64,000 nt of DNA. It comes from Prorocentrum cordatum (Eukaryota > Sar > Dinophyceae > Prorocentrales > Prorocentraceae). Positions 1 to 10,225 of the stretch are shown one piece after another. The position numbers and the translations under genes are program-made. The notes under the pieces are model-generated. The model worked only from the letters and a program-made list of their open reading frames with translations, did no database searches and was not told where the DNA came from. The DNA is taken from contig CAUYUJ010015012.1 in NCBI GenBank assembly GCA_963575745.1, positions 296,872 to 360,871 of the forward strand. Direction: 5' to 3'. Positions within the stretch are counted from its first letter, which is position 1. Each line of letters opens with the position of its first letter.

Positions 1-333
1 CTGGCTCGCGGCCACCTGTACCGAGGCGCTGCGGCCAACCTCCAGCGCGGCCGCGGCAACGTTGCCCGCGCACTCCGCCAGGGCCTCCTGCCAGGCGCTT
101 CCCTCGCACGTGGCCACCTGGAGAAGGACCGCGATCTCGGCCAAGCCTCGCGCCGCGTCGCCGCTGAGGCTGGTGAGGATTGGGAGGTCGCCGGTCCTGC
201 AGAGGCCGGTCCTGCAGAGGTCGAAGCCCAGCGACAGCGCCAGCGCAGAGGCGAAGAGCAGCAGCAAGGAGCGCCAGGGGGGGAGGCTTGGAGTCGGAGA
301 CTGGCAGCGAAGCTCCAGGGGCTGGCGCACCAT
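1..333 (-). CDS. 5' part of an unrecognised protein with an N-terminal membrane/signal segment (partial, runs off left edge)
   Basis: An open frame starts at the ATG at 333-331 and runs 111 codons without a stop to base 1, so the gene continues outside the window. Residues about 19-37 form a hydrophobic stretch (WRSLLLLFASALALSLGF) that looks like a signal peptide or signal anchor. It is followed by a duplicated CRTGLCRTG segment, encoded by a 15-bp direct duplication, and then an alanine-rich, probably helical region (AARGLAEIAVLLQ, AECAGNVAAAALEV). I do not recognise a family. The start is chosen because it lies 18 nt downstream of a strong pyrimidine-tract/CAG acceptor and about 65 nt downstream of a DinoSL relict on the same strand. 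Function unknown; that it is a real gene is inferred from the 5' architecture and the clean frame. Confidence 0.6.
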   Translation of the reverse strand, partial: MVRQPLELRCQSPTPSLPPWRSLLLLFASALALSLGFDLCRTGLCRTGDLPILTSLSGDAARGLAEIAVLLQVATCEGSAWQEALAECAGNVAAAALEVGRSASVQVAASQ

Positions 334-351
334 CGCGGGCTCGTGCTGCTG

Positions 352-392
352 CTGCGGAGGGGAGGGCGAGGATGAGGAGGGAGGAGGGGGGA
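352..392 (-). promoter_or_regulatory. Probable spliced-leader (trans-splice) acceptor of the gene at 1-333
   Basis: Read on the minus strand, a nearly pure pyrimidine run (about 391-357) ends in CCGCAG at 357-352. This leaves an 18-nt 5' UTR before the ATG at 333. Dinoflagellate mRNAs receive the spliced leader at such AG sites. The assignment is inference from sequence form. Confidence 0.5.
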
Positions 393-398
393 GCCTGG

Positions 399-419
399 CT
401 AGAGCCAAAATGGCTACGG
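399..419 (-). other. Relict dinoflagellate spliced leader (DinoSL) in the 5' region of the gene at 1-333
   Basis: The minus strand reads CCGTAGCCATTTTGGCTC followed by TAG. The canonical leader ends AAG after the same 18 bases, so 20 of 21 positions match. A genomically encoded leader next to an ORF is the known mark of an mRNA that was trans-spliced, reverse transcribed and reinserted. A pyrimidine tract lies just upstream (minus strand, about 440-420), so the internal CCGTAG could itself serve as an acceptor. Confidence 0.85.
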
Positions 420-894
420 AGGAGGAGGAGGAGGAGGAGAGTACCAGAAAGCTCTGGGCAGAGTTTCTCGCGAGTTGTGAGCGTTTTTGTATTCGGCGCT
501 TCGACATTGTGCGCGAGGGGGGGAGGTCTGGCGCCGGACCTCTGCTTAGTGGCGTCTGTTTGCAGCAGTGCGACCTATGAGGGGAGACTCCACCTGCCTG
601 AAACAGGCGCCCCAAAACAGCAAAGATCTACTCTATGGGGGTGGGAGGGGGGGGGGCGCGCCGATCGGCAAAACAACCACGTTCCAGGTGCCAAACACAG
701 CAAAAATATGCTTCATGGGGGGGTGGGGGAGGGAGGGAGGGGGGGGAGGGGGCCCGCGCCGATCGGGAAAAGAATTAGTACAAAAACGATCACGTTCCAG
801 GAAGCTCTGGGCAGAGTTGCGTTTCCAGAGTTGCGTTTCTGGCACTCCCCGCTCCTCAGCATATCGTCCTCGTGGCCTGCGTTCGCCCCGCCCT
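420..894. other. No gene recognised; GGA tract and short duplications
   Basis: Holds a GGA run (420-440), G-rich stretches near 640-750 and a direct repeat of AAGCTCTGGGCAGAGTT at about 448 and 803. The reading frames here are low-complexity and match no family I know. Confidence 0.4.
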
Positions 895-1080
895 CCTCGT
901 CGTCCTCTCCTAGATCCTCCTCTTCCCCATCCTGCTCGAGATCATCTTCCTCCTCCTCCTCCTCATCCTCCTCCTCGTCGCCCTCTCCTAATCCTCCCCC
1001 CTTCGTGCTGCTCCTCCTCCGCCTCCTCCGCCTCCTCCTCCTCCTCCTCCTCCTCCCCATCCTGCTCAAGATCAGCTTCC
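895..1080. repeat. Degenerate (TCC)n pyrimidine tract
   Basis: Nearly continuous TCC/CTC on the plus strand. The serine/proline/leucine-rich and Arg/Glu-rich frames across it are repeat artefacts. Confidence 0.9.
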
Positions 1081-1111
1081 TCCTCCGACTGGGCGCCCTC
1101 CTCTTCTATAA

Positions 1112-1295
1112 AAAAGAACACGTGAACATGAACTGTTGTAGCTCCGCGCGGATTACTTGGATCTGCGCTGGACCCCCGTCCGTGGCGTGCGGAGCGCGCC
1201 AGGGGCGGCGCCGGCGGCGCCGCCGGGAAGCCCAGCGCGGATCCAAGAAAGCAGCTCGGAACACCCAACAATTATGTTCATGGTGTCTTTTCTGC
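1112..1295. mobile_element. Inverted-repeat element, family 1 (copy A)
   Basis: Imperfect terminal inverted repeats (GTGAACATGAAC on the left, GTTCATG near 1276 on the right) surround a GC-rich palindromic core containing GCGCGGAT, CTGCGCTGG and GGAGCGCGCCAGGGG. Related copies lie at about 3159-3360, 9700-9830, 10095-10225, 15225-15430 and, as a half copy, 15850-15945. No ORF: a MITE-like, non-autonomous element. Confidence 0.7.
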
Positions 1296-1429
1296 TTCGA
1301 TCTTCCTCCTCCCTCTGCTCCAGTTCTCTGGACTGTTCCTGGGGCGCTGGTCAAGGCTAAACTATATTGGAACAGCGAAACCCTTGACCCCCGCAGAGGT
1401 CAGCTCTGATTGATTTTGTTCGAGGCGGA

Positions 1430-1625
1430 TCCAGCGTTAGGTTGGGCATGTCCTCCGGTCGGCGGATTTTGGACGAAAAATAAAGCATAGGTTAAACATG
1501 CTCGAACAGATTCGGAAAAACCGAACATAAAACATAAAGCAATCATGCATCTTGAACCGAAAATAGCAAATAGTAATCAAAAAGTCATCCCCTGACTATC
1601 TCTTGACTACGTTTGGTCGGGCAAG
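1430..1625. repeat. Low-GC stretch, diverged relative of the introner-like family
   Basis: Contains CGGATTTTGGACGAAAAAT, close to the interior of the introner at 61854-62011, and related outer motifs (TTAGGTTGGGC at about 1437, TTTGGTCGGGC near 1621). The ends are not clean inverted repeats, so borders are approximate. Confidence 0.4.
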
Positions 1626-1776
1626 AATCTCGCTCCTGACTCAGCCCCACGGCGACAAGGAGCCTCCCGGGAGGCCCCCAAAAAAAACAATCCATGGCCA
1701 AAAGCGTCGATCCTCCTGGGGCGTTGCAACCGTCGCCGTCGAGCCTACCAGGGCGACAACACTCGGCGGTGGACAC

Positions 1777-1953
1777 ACCTCCCCTTAGGTCGGGCCTGTC
1801 CCCCTGCAGGGGTATTTCGGACGAACAACAAAAAAACTCCCGAAATACTCCCCGCATGGTAAAAAATAGTCCAAAGATCGTACCCAAGACTATCTTTTAA
1901 ACTATTTTTGAATAATCATCCTGTAGAGGGACAGGCCCGACTTAAACCTCCCT
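1777..1953. mobile_element. Introner-like element, 161 bp with target duplication
   Basis: Element 1785-1945 starts TTAGGTCGGGCCTGTCCC and ends ACAGGCCCGACTTAA, i.e. terminal inverted repeats. It is flanked by ACCTCCCC (1777-1784) and ACCTCCCT (1946-1953), an 8-bp duplication with one mismatch. Ends and size match the element that forms an intron in the PPR gene at 61854-62011. Here I see no coding exon on either side, so it may lie in intergenic or decayed DNA. Confidence 0.75.
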
Positions 1954-2100
1954 TTAGTAAACCACCCTCTAGTGAAAATGGCCTGGGACCGAAACCGACG
2001 GACCTCGACCCACAACAAAGACGGGCGCGACGCTTTCTCGCGAGCCGAAACCGGCCAATTCGCTAATCGACGTGTCAGGGTAGGAGGTTGATCAACCTCC
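1946..2100. repeat. Dispersed repeat with TTTAGTAAA head (copy 1)
   Basis: Begins CCCTTTAGTAAA, then TAGTGAAAA, and includes CCGGCCAATTC, TAATCGACGTGTCAGGGTAGG. The same order of motifs is at 42455-42770. Function unknown. Confidence 0.6.
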
Positions 2101-2110
2101 AAAGATGGGC

Positions 2111-2294
2111 TCTCAGGAAGCCCAAAGAGACCCACCAATGCTCAAAAGCGTCTAACCTCCGGGGGCGTTGCACCGTCGAACCTCCTGTGGCGACAACATG
2201 GCCTCTCAGGAAGCCCAAAGAGACCCACTAATGCTCAAAAGCGCCTAACCTCCTGGGGCGTTGCACCGTCGAACCTCCTGGGGCGACACAATGG
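2111..2294. repeat. Two tandem copies of a ~93-bp repeat
   Basis: TCTCAGGAAGCCCAAAGAGA recurs at 2111 and 2204, followed in both by GGGGCGTTGCACCGTCGAA. A diverged third copy is at about 1662-1770 (GGCCAAAAGCGTCGATCCTC). Confidence 0.75.
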
Positions 2295-2795
2295 GGGAGG
2301 GCCGGAAACACGCGCACCGGTCGTGCCCCTAATGGGCCCGGAGTCGCCCGCTTTACCGCCCCCCTCTGGGGCACCCAAAAAGTGCACCTCTTCCCCCCCC
2401 ATCCCGTTTTGCGGTCGCCCCCCCTGACGCGCCGCCCTCTTCCGGATGTCCCCCCCTCCTCCCGATGCTCCTCTCCGCCCTCCGCCTGCTGATCTCGCTC
2501 CCTTCTCCCCATGCCTGGTGCTCTCTCTCACTGGCCGTTCGGAAGAAGCGGGTGCAAACACGAACAATGAGGGCGTTGAAATAGCTTGGGCTCCCGCCGG
2601 CTCCCTGGCCGGGAAGGAGCAAAGGGAAACTGTTCGACTCCTAAAGGCAACAAGATGCCTGAAACAGAGGAGAACATGGCCACCTTCCTTCCTCCGGGGG
2701 AAAGCGAGGGGGGTAGGCTGGCTCCAGGGGGGGGACCTCTGTCGGGAAGCAGCGATGCACCGCGGACAGCTCTGCCATCGGCCCCCCATGTTTGC
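2295..2795. other. No gene recognised
   Basis: GC-rich unique-looking sequence. Frames are open in several registers because of composition, but none carries a recognisable motif. Confidence 0.35.
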
Positions 2796-2968
2796 GAAGG
2801 GGCCCACAAACACACAAAAAATACACACAAATAAAATGATTACACATATCTTCCCATGTTTTTGGGTGTTTTGTCGTCCCCCCCACACTTCCCATATTCT
2901 GCCATATTTTCTTTGGAAAACCGACGATTAACTGTGTCTGTGTGTTTCTCCCCTCCTGAGTTTGGCAG
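2796..2968. mobile_element. Element family 2 (CA-rich ends), copy 1
   Basis: Starts GAAGGGGCCCACAAAC, has ACACACAAATAA, then TGGAAAACCGACGATTAA and GTGTGTTTCTCCCCTCCTGA, and ends TTTGGCAG. The copy at 14290-14463 has the same order of blocks. The CA-rich left and TG-rich right form an imperfect inverted repeat. The right end resembles a 3' splice site (pyrimidine tract plus GCAG), suggesting an intron-like element. Confidence 0.6.
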
Positions 2969-3158
2969 CTCCGCACGCTCCCGGGCGGCGTGGCCACGGG
3001 CGGGCCCCCCGCGTCGGCGACGCGCTGGGGATTGGGGGCCGACGCGGCCCTCCCTGGCCTGCGCGCTTCCCCTGAACGCTGCCCCGCCTCGTGACTCCTG
3101 GCCTGCGTGACTCCGGGCCTGCGTGATTCCAGGAGGCCTCCTGGATGGGGTCCGAGTC

Positions 3159-3360
3159 CAGGGGAACGAAAAGCGACACAAACATAAAGACTCGGAGGTC
3201 CGCGTGGATTTCTCGGATCGGCGCTGGGGCCCCCTGGCGGCGCCTCCGGCGCCGCCCCTGGCGCGCTCCGCGCGCCAGGGAGGGGGGTCCAGAGCCGATC
3301 CGAGAAATCCGCGCGGACCTCTGAGTTTTTATGTTTGTGTCACCTTTCGTTCCCCTAGAG
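3159..3360. mobile_element. Inverted-repeat element, family 1 (copy B, best preserved)
   Basis: Left arm from AGGGGAACGAAAAG through GACACAAACATAAAGACTC to GCGTGGATTTCTCGGATC. The right arm is its reverse complement, ending GTTCCCCTAG. Arms are about 70 bp with few mismatches around a core of CCCTGG, GGCGCGCTCCGCGCGCC and CCAGGG. No coding potential. Confidence 0.8.
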
Positions 3361-3557
3361 TAGATGGGGTCGGAGGAGCTCGCCGCATCGACGATACATC
3401 GGCGATGCATCTGCGATGCACTGGCGACGTCGCCGATGCATCGGCGACGCCGGCGCGGAGAAGAGCGGGCCGCACATCGAGCCGCATCGGCCATGCTTTC
3501 GCCGATGCATCGCCGATGCGGCACGATCCTCCGACCCGATCTATCCCGACCCCATCC
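3361..3557. repeat. Inverted repeat built on GATGCATCGGCGATG
   Basis: The left part (AGATGGGGTCGGAGGA, GCCGCATCG) is mirrored on the right (CGATGCGGC, TCCTCCGACCCGATCT). Between them the short motif GATGCATCGGCGATGC is repeated several times. It directly abuts the family 1 element at 3159-3360. Confidence 0.7.
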
Positions 3558-4139
3558 AGGGGACCTAGAGGGTCATCTTTCTTGTTGCCGTTCGGGACGA
3601 TCTGGGCCCCCCCGGAGAGCCCTCGGCGAGGCGCAGCAGCCGCTGGAAGGCATCCCGAGGCTTCAGCGGCCCTCTGGCGGGGACTCCACGAACGGGAACT
3701 TGGACCAGTGAGCAGGCGAAATCAGTCCTTCCCGACGTGGACAACGCTGCAATGCCAGAAAGAGGCCCTAAAATTGCACCGTTCGGGACATTTCCCAAGC
3801 ACCCGTTCGTGAGCACCCGTCACAGTGCCGCTGAAGGCTGGTAAGCCGCCGAGAATAAATGGAAACGCCAGAAAACCTCAAACCTCGAAAAACGAAACCG
3901 TCAGAAAGGCAGGGACCGCTCGAAATCGTCAGAAAAGCCGAGGGCCGTCCGAAAGCGTCTGGCGCACCCCACCACCGATTTCCCAGGGCTGAAGAGGTCA
4001 GTGACGAACCTCAGCCAGCAACGCGCCAAGAAACTGTTGAGCGGAGGTCCCATAGTGAGCGTTTCTGTTACCTCCCTGGTGCGTGTCGGGCGGGAGGGTA
4101 ACGGTAACGGCGGCCGCAACGTGCACCGGCAGGGTGCGT
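3558..4139. other. No gene recognised
   Basis: I see no recognisable coding motif, repeat array or element ends here. Confidence 0.35.
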
Positions 4140-4500
4140 CCACGCCACCAGCATACCAATCGCCTGTGTGCACCACAGTCCCTGTGTACACGACAATGCC
4201 CAATGCCTGCGTGCAACACAGCGTCGCCTGTGTACACCACAGTGCCTCCGTACACCACAACAACCGCGTGCACCGCAGCACCACGTCGCCTATGTATATC
4301 GCACTGCCTGTGTAAACTGCAGCAGCCGTGGCGAAACAGCGCCTGTGTACAACACGTTGCCTGTGCGCACCCAGAGCGCTGGTGTACACGACAGCGCCTG
4401 TGTACACCACAATAACCATGCGTACCGCAGCGCCTGTGCACGCCACGATGCCTGCGTGCACCAGCGCCTGTGTATACCAGAACGCCAAGCGTGCCACCGA
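4140..4500. repeat. Degenerate minisatellite, ~18-21 bp unit GCCTGTGTACACCACAGT
   Basis: GTGTACACCACAG-like units recur across the interval with many substitutions. Cys/His/Val-rich frames on both strands are products of the repeat. Confidence 0.75.
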
Positions 4501-4569
4501 GCACATTAGTAGCTTGCGACGCCTCTTTGCGGGGCTCGCTACAGACCACGGAGGCCCTCAGGATTCGTC

Positions 4570-4725
4570 ATTCCTCCTCCACCTCCTCCTCCTCATGCAC
4601 CTCCCCCTCCCTCTCCTCTTCCTCATCGCCCCGTCGCCACAGCCAAAACCATAAGGCACCAACCGGAAACTGCCGACTACTCCTTCCTCTCCTCCTCCTC
4701 CTCCTCCTCCTCCTCCTCACTTTTT
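4570..4725. repeat. (TCC)n pyrimidine tracts
   Basis: Two CTC-rich runs (about 4572-4630 and 4682-4725) separated by unique sequence. Confidence 0.8.
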
Positions 4726-5404
4726 TGCTGGGCTCGCCGCAACAGTGACCCCGCCTGACCTATGCGCACCGCACTAGCCTGCGAGCGACACAGCACGAAT
4801 GTGAACCAGAAACATGCCTTTGCCTTCAGCACCACGCCATGACTGTGAGCTCGGCGCCGCGAAAGGTTGGGAGCCTGAGAGCGCTACAACACGCTTGTGA
4901 GCACCTAAACATGCCTTTCAGCACCCCGCGCCTGTGAGCACAGCGCCATACCTGTGGGGGGAGGACTGCGACGAACAGGCCAACACCCGCACCTAAAACA
5001 CCTAGCATCACACGCCTTGGCTCGCCGCGCGGTCTGACTGTCCGAGGCGGCGGGCGCACTGCCCTCAGATAGCGACACGCCTGGGGCATGCCGCCCCATT
5101 GAGCCTCCGCCGGCCACCGCTCCCACGCGAGACCCCGCCCTCCCCCAGGCACGCCTGGGCAAGGTACCCGGGCCATGGGGGGAAGGGGTGGGCCAAAACG
5201 GGCGGCGAGGAACAAGAAACGCTTCCCCGCCCGCCCGTGTCGAGCATCCTGGTTGCCCACGACCCTCGCACCGGCACTGACAAGGTGACGATCGGGCTGC
5301 TGCTCGCCTGTTTCCCTGGGAAGGAGGCTCACTGGCACAGGCGCCTGAGACGAGCCCCACCCTAGTGTTGCCAGCCGCGGCCCCCCATCGTCATTGCAGC
5401 GGCG
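4726..5404. other. No gene recognised
   Basis: GC-rich. CACGCCTTGG and TGAGCAC words recur, but no clear array or domain is visible. Confidence 0.35.
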
Positions 5405-5467
5405 TTCACTCCTCCTCCTCCTCCTCCTCCTCCTCCTCCTCCTCCTCCTCCTCCTCCTCCTCCTCCC
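5405..5467. repeat. (CTC)n microsatellite
   Basis: About 20 uninterrupted CTC units. Confidence 0.95.
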
Positions 5468-5519
5468 CTCCTGCCTCGCCTCAAAATCCCCCCTGAGACG
5501 ATCCCCTCCACCCCCTAAC

Positions 5520-5680
5520 GTTGCCTCTTACTCCGGGGCCCCCGAGCGGTGCGGGGCCACACCTCGTGGTGGGTCACGAGGGATTCGGGGTAACCGCCCG
5601 GTGTTGGGACTTAGGTCCGTCTCCGAGGACGTCTCGGGCGACTGGGGCCTCCTGGGTCCCCAGATAAGATGGACGCAACA
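5520..5680 (+). repeat. Dispersed repeat shared in inverted orientation with 48520-48660
   Basis: GTTGGGACTTAGGTCCGTCT and GACGTCTCGGGCGACTGGGG here correspond to the reverse complement of 48530-48610. Identity is partial but collinear over about 90 bp. Confidence 0.6.
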
Positions 5681-6059
5681 TCGACACAACATCGAACCGA
5701 TATAGACCGAGGATCTCTGGGAATCGACGCTCCTGGAGGATGCATCGGGCGCCACGGCCGTTTCGGAATGCTCCTGAACGCTCTGGAACGGCCGCAACGC
5801 CCGATGTATCACGACTCGAGGCCTGCCTGCCCAGGACCGCGCGGTGCAAGCCTGCTTGGTGAGTTCTCCTGGGATGTCGAGGCCACCGCGCGGGCCGTCA
5901 CCGCACGCTTCCCCCCGGCCGCCCCCGCTGCCCCCGCCCCCCTCCCCGCCCCCGGCCGACCGGGCGGGGAAGCGGCTGGCCTCTTCGGGCACGGGCTCGC
6001 CCTCCTCGAACCTCCGCCTGGGGAGGGGAGTCCAATTCCCCGCCCCCTTGCCCTCCTCC

Positions 6060-6241
6060 TCCTCAGCCTCCAGCCCTCCCCTCCTCCTCCTCCTCCTCCT
6101 CCTCCTCCTCCTCCTCCTCCTCCTCCTCCCCCTCCTCCTCCTCCTCCTCCTCCTCCTCCTCCTCCTCCTCCTCCTCCTCCTCCTCCTCCTCCTCCTCCTC
6201 CTCCTCCTCCTCCTCCTCCTCCTCCTCCTCCTCCTCCTCTC
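6060..6241. repeat. (CTC)n microsatellite, ~180 bp
   Basis: Almost perfect CTC run with one CCC interruption near 6130. All long Pro, Leu, Ser, Gly, Glu or Arg frames here are artefacts. Confidence 0.97.
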
Positions 6242-6599
6242 CACCGCCTCGCAGTCATCGGGGGACGCAAAAGGTGCCCCTGGCCCAAAGTGCCCAAAGT
6301 GCCCAAAGCTTTTTGCTCAATTGTTGGAGTCCCTGGGGGCCCTCTGGGCCTCGTGACGGGTGCTCTGGAGGCCGTGGGGGTCCTCATTGGAAATCCTGGG
6401 GCACCTTGGGCCAGGGCCACTTCTAGCAATACCCGAATCCACTCGCTCACTCATGCCCTTGCCATACGCCAGACCGCGTCGGCGACAGACAGCAACGTCA
6501 GCTTGAGCTCGCCGCTTTGCGGGAGTGGCGGGATGACGTCGGTCGCATAACTGATACCGTGCGCGGCAGGAACAGGAAGTGGGAGGATAATGGGGATGC

Positions 6600-6705
6600 C
6601 ACAGGCAACGAATTTCAACACCACCAACAACAGCAGCAACAACGACACACCGCCAGCAACAACAACCACAACCACAACTACAACAACAACAACAACAACA
6701 ACAAT
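6600..6705. repeat. (CAA)n/(ACAAC)n-rich segment
   Basis: CAACAACAGCAGCAACAAC-type sequence. The same composition recurs at the ends of the 0.77-kb units (7860, 8615-8645, 9535) and at 9540-9690. Confidence 0.75.
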
Positions 6706-6714
6706 CATTTTACC

Positions 6715-9540
6715 CGAACGCTCAGTGTTCTCACCAGTGCCAGGGTTTTCATGCGACGCGAGACAATACCCCCACTTCGTGGGGGGGCAGTTCAAGCTCT
6801 ACCAAATATCCAAACGACTCTTCGCGACCACCCAAACCCAGCTTCCCGCCCTATGACGTTGGGACACTTCACTTCGTGGCGTGCGGACGACCGTGGCTAC
6901 TACACTGGCGTGGGGTACACACCCACAGAACTTGGTCACTTATTCGGGGCGCGCGTGTGCCCAGCATCCTGCAATTGTGACATACAATACATGACACAGA
7001 CAGACAGAGAGAGAGACAGAGAGCAGACAGAGAGAGAGACAGAGAGAGCGGAGTTGGTCACATTTTTGGGGCAAGTTCCTGAGATCGTCGTGTTTTTTGT
7101 TGGTCTTGCGCGCGCGAATGTCCACTTTACTTTTTTTTGCAAGGGAGTATTGAAATTTGATTATGTTAGAACAAGAAAAAGTAGCTCGCGCGAGCTCATG
7201 TAACATAAATGTTGAAAAACCATTGGTTTTGTGGGAGTCGGACAGCGCGCGCGGGATGAAATTTGGACATTTTTTTTTGAAAAACCATTGGGTTTTTGAT
7301 GTTTTTATGTTGAAATCGTTACGAAACCTAAGGTTCTGGAAGGATTTCGTCTTGCGCGCGCGAATGTCCACTTTACCTTATTTTTTGCAAGGGATTATTG
7401 AAATTTGATTATGTTAGAACAAGAAAAAGTAGCTCGCGCGAGCTCATGTAACATAAATGTTGAAAAACCATTGGTTTTGTGGGATTCGGACAGCGCGCGC
7501 GGAAGGACATTTTGACAATTTTTTCTTAAAAAACCATTGGGTTTTTGATGTTTTTATGTTAAAATCGCTACGAAACCTAAGGTTTTGGAAGGATTTCGTC
7601 TTGCGCGCACGAATGTCCACTTTACCTTATTTTTTGCAAGGGATTCTTGCAATTTGATCAAGTAAGAACAAGAATTTTCATTTTATAGTGTTTTTTGCAA
7701 GGGAAAACGGATTACAACAAAACAACCGGATCCGGACACAATCCACTTTTCTGAAGCTTTCGCTAGAAAATGAAGGAAATGAGGCTGCGGCCTAGGTTTT
7801 GGAGGGGGGTCGCGCACCAGGGGTCTCAACAATAATATTTCTTTAGAAGTAATAATATTCAACAACAATTACTAGCACGTGGGGACACTCCGTTCTCACC
7901 AGTGCCAGGGTTTTCATAGGAGGCGGGCAATACCCCCACTTTGTGGGGGGGCCGGTTCAAGCTCTACCAAATTTCCAAACGACTCTTCGCCACCACCCAC
8001 ACCCAGCTTCCCGCCCTATGACGTTCGGACACTTCACTTCGTGGCATGCGGACGACCGTGGCTACTATTCAGGGCCCCGCGGCCGACGACGACGGCGTGC
8101 GCGCGCGAAGAAAAAACGAATGTGTCCCGCATGGTATTATTTGACAGGGATGATGGCCCTGGCAGGTGCGCAACCGTTGTCGCAGAAGTTCGAAAAAGTT
8201 GCTCGCAAAAGCCCGTTTGACAGAAATGTTTCCTACGAATCCGCAAGAGCGCGCGGGATGAGATTTTGACAATTTTTTGTTGAAAAACCATTGGTTTTTT
8301 GATGTTTTTATGTTAAAATCGCTGCGAACACTAAGGTTTTGGAAGGATTTCGTCTTGCGCGCGCGAATGTCCACTTTACCTTATTTTTTGCAAGGGATTC
8401 TTGAAATTTGATTATATTAGAACAAGAAATGTCATTTTCTATTGTTTTTTGCAAGGGAAAGCGGATTACAACAAAACAACCGGATCCTGTACACACCCTC
8501 TTTTCTGAGGCTTCCTCACGAAAATGATGAAAATGTAGCTGCGGCCTAGGCGGCGCAGGGGGGGCGCGCACCAGGGGGCCCAACAATAATTATTCTTTAG
8601 AATAAATAATGTTCAACAACAACAACAACAACAACAACAATTACTAGCACGTGGGGACACTCCGTTCTCACCAGTGCCAGGGTTTTCATAGGAGGCGGGC
8701 AATACCCCCACTTTGTGGGGGGGCCGGTTCAAGCTCTACCAAATTTCCAAACGACTCTTCGCCACCACCCACACCCAGCTTCCCGCCCTATGACGTTCGG
8801 ACACTTCACTTCGTGGCCTGCGGACGACCGTGGCTACTACACTGGCGCATGGGACTGCCATGCGCCGTGGGAGAAATTTTGAAAATTCGTACAGATGTTT
8901 TTCGAGGACCTACGGTGCGATTCGTATGATTTTATGTTGCGCGGTGCTAAAATTCCTAAGAAACCCAATGGTTTTTGAAGATTTCGGCGTGCGCGCGCGA
9001 AGAAAAAACGAATGTGTCCCGCATGGTATTATTTGACAGGGATGATGGCCCTGGCAGGTGCGCAACCGTTGTTGGAGAAGTTCGAAGCACGTGAAAAAGT
9101 TGCTCGCAAAAGCCCGTTTGACAGAAATGTTTAAAAAGTGTTGGGTTTCCTACAAATCCGCAAGAGCGCGCGGGATGAAATGTTGACACTTTTTTTTTTT
9201 GAAAAACCATTGGTTTTTTGATGTTTTTATGTTAAAATCGCTACGAACACTAAGGTTTTGGAAGGATTTCGTCTTGCGCGCGCGAATGTCCACTTTACCT
9301 TATTTTTTGCAAGGGATTCTTGAAGTTTGGTTATGTTAGAACAAGAAATGTCCACTTTGCCTTATTTTTTGCAAGGGAAAACCGCCCGTAACAAAACAAC
9401 CGGATCCGGACCAACCCGTTTTGCCGGAGACTTCCTCACGAAAATGATGAAAACATGGCTGCGGCCTAGGCGCGGCGAGGGGGCCGTGCACCAGGGGTCC
9501 CAACAATAATTATTTTTTAGAAGTAATAATGTTCAACAAC
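6715..9540. repeat. Higher-order repeat, ~772-bp unit, AT-rich
   Basis: A block beginning GTTCTCACCAGTGCCAGGG, with CCCCCACTTTGTGGGGGGGC, recurs at about 6728, 7895 and 8667 (the last two 772 bp apart). A second block (AAACCATTGGTTTT, GGATTTCGTCTTGCGCGCGC, TTTTTTGCAAGGGATT) recurs at about 7090-7400, 7400-7640, 8270-8400 and 9190-9320. Each unit closes with CTGCGGCCTAGG, CACCAGGGG and CAACAATAAT. The first unit carries an extra copy of the second block. The CCCCCAC...GTGGGGG hairpin is present in every copy. Confidence 0.85.
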
Positions 9541-9690
9541 AATTACACCAGCAACAACATCAACATCAGCGACAACAAAACAACAACGACAACCACATCA
9601 ACACACACACACACAACATGAACACCAACATACACATCAATTTCAACACCATCACCAACAACAGCAACAACACAAAGCAATTGCATGATT
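9541..9690. repeat. CAACAT/ACACAC-rich degenerate tract
   Basis: CAACATCAACATCAGC, AACAACGACAACC and a run of ACACACACACAC. Low complexity, no gene. Confidence 0.7.
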
Positions 9691-9699
9691 ACAATCAAC

Positions 9700-9830
9700 A
9701 TTCGGAGGTCTGCGCGGATTTCTGGGATCTGCGCTGGGCCCGTCCCCCTGGCGCGCGGAGCGCGCCACGGGCGGCGCTGGAGGCACCTCCAGAATGGTGC
9801 AGCGCCGATCCAAATCCGCGCGCTCCTCCC
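9700..9830. mobile_element. Inverted-repeat element, family 1 (copy C)
   Basis: GCGCGGATTTCTGGGATC and CTGCGCTGG on the left, GGCGCGCGGAGCGCGCCACG core, and CAGCGCCGATCC with AATCCGCGCG on the right. Confidence 0.7.
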
Positions 9831-10094
9831 CCTCTCGTCCTGCTCCCCCTCTTGATTAATTTCGTGCGGCCGCCGGTGCAACTCGCACGTTTGCTGGAAC
9901 AAACTGGTGCGACACCGTGCCGCTGCGAATCTCGTGATGACCCCGAGTGCCGGGTATGTAGCGTGTGATGGAACCGGAAAGATCGCTGCTGACGCGCTGC
10001 CCCCTACACAACACGGGATGCATGCAAACACCGAGAAACGAGCGACCTCGTGCCATCGAGGAAAAAAACACCGCATCATCATAACATGTCGGAA

Positions 10095-10225
10095 CACCTC
10101 GCGGATCTCCTGGATTTGCGCTGGCACCCCCTCCCTGGCGCGCGGAGCGCGCTAGAGGCGGCGCCAGGGGCGCTGCCAAAAGGGCCCAGTGATATCCAAG
10201 ATATGCGCGCGGGGCGTCAAAACTG
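10095..10225. mobile_element. Inverted-repeat element, family 1 (copy D)
   Basis: CTCGCGGATCTCCTGGATT, TGCGCTGG, the GGCGCGCGGAGCGCGC core and GATATCCAAGATATGCGCGC give the same arrangement as the other copies, more diverged. Confidence 0.65.

Noticed and set aside
5528-6550. Poly-Pro, poly-Gly, poly-Arg and poly-Leu proteins
   Set aside because: They are six-frame readings of one (CTC)n microsatellite.
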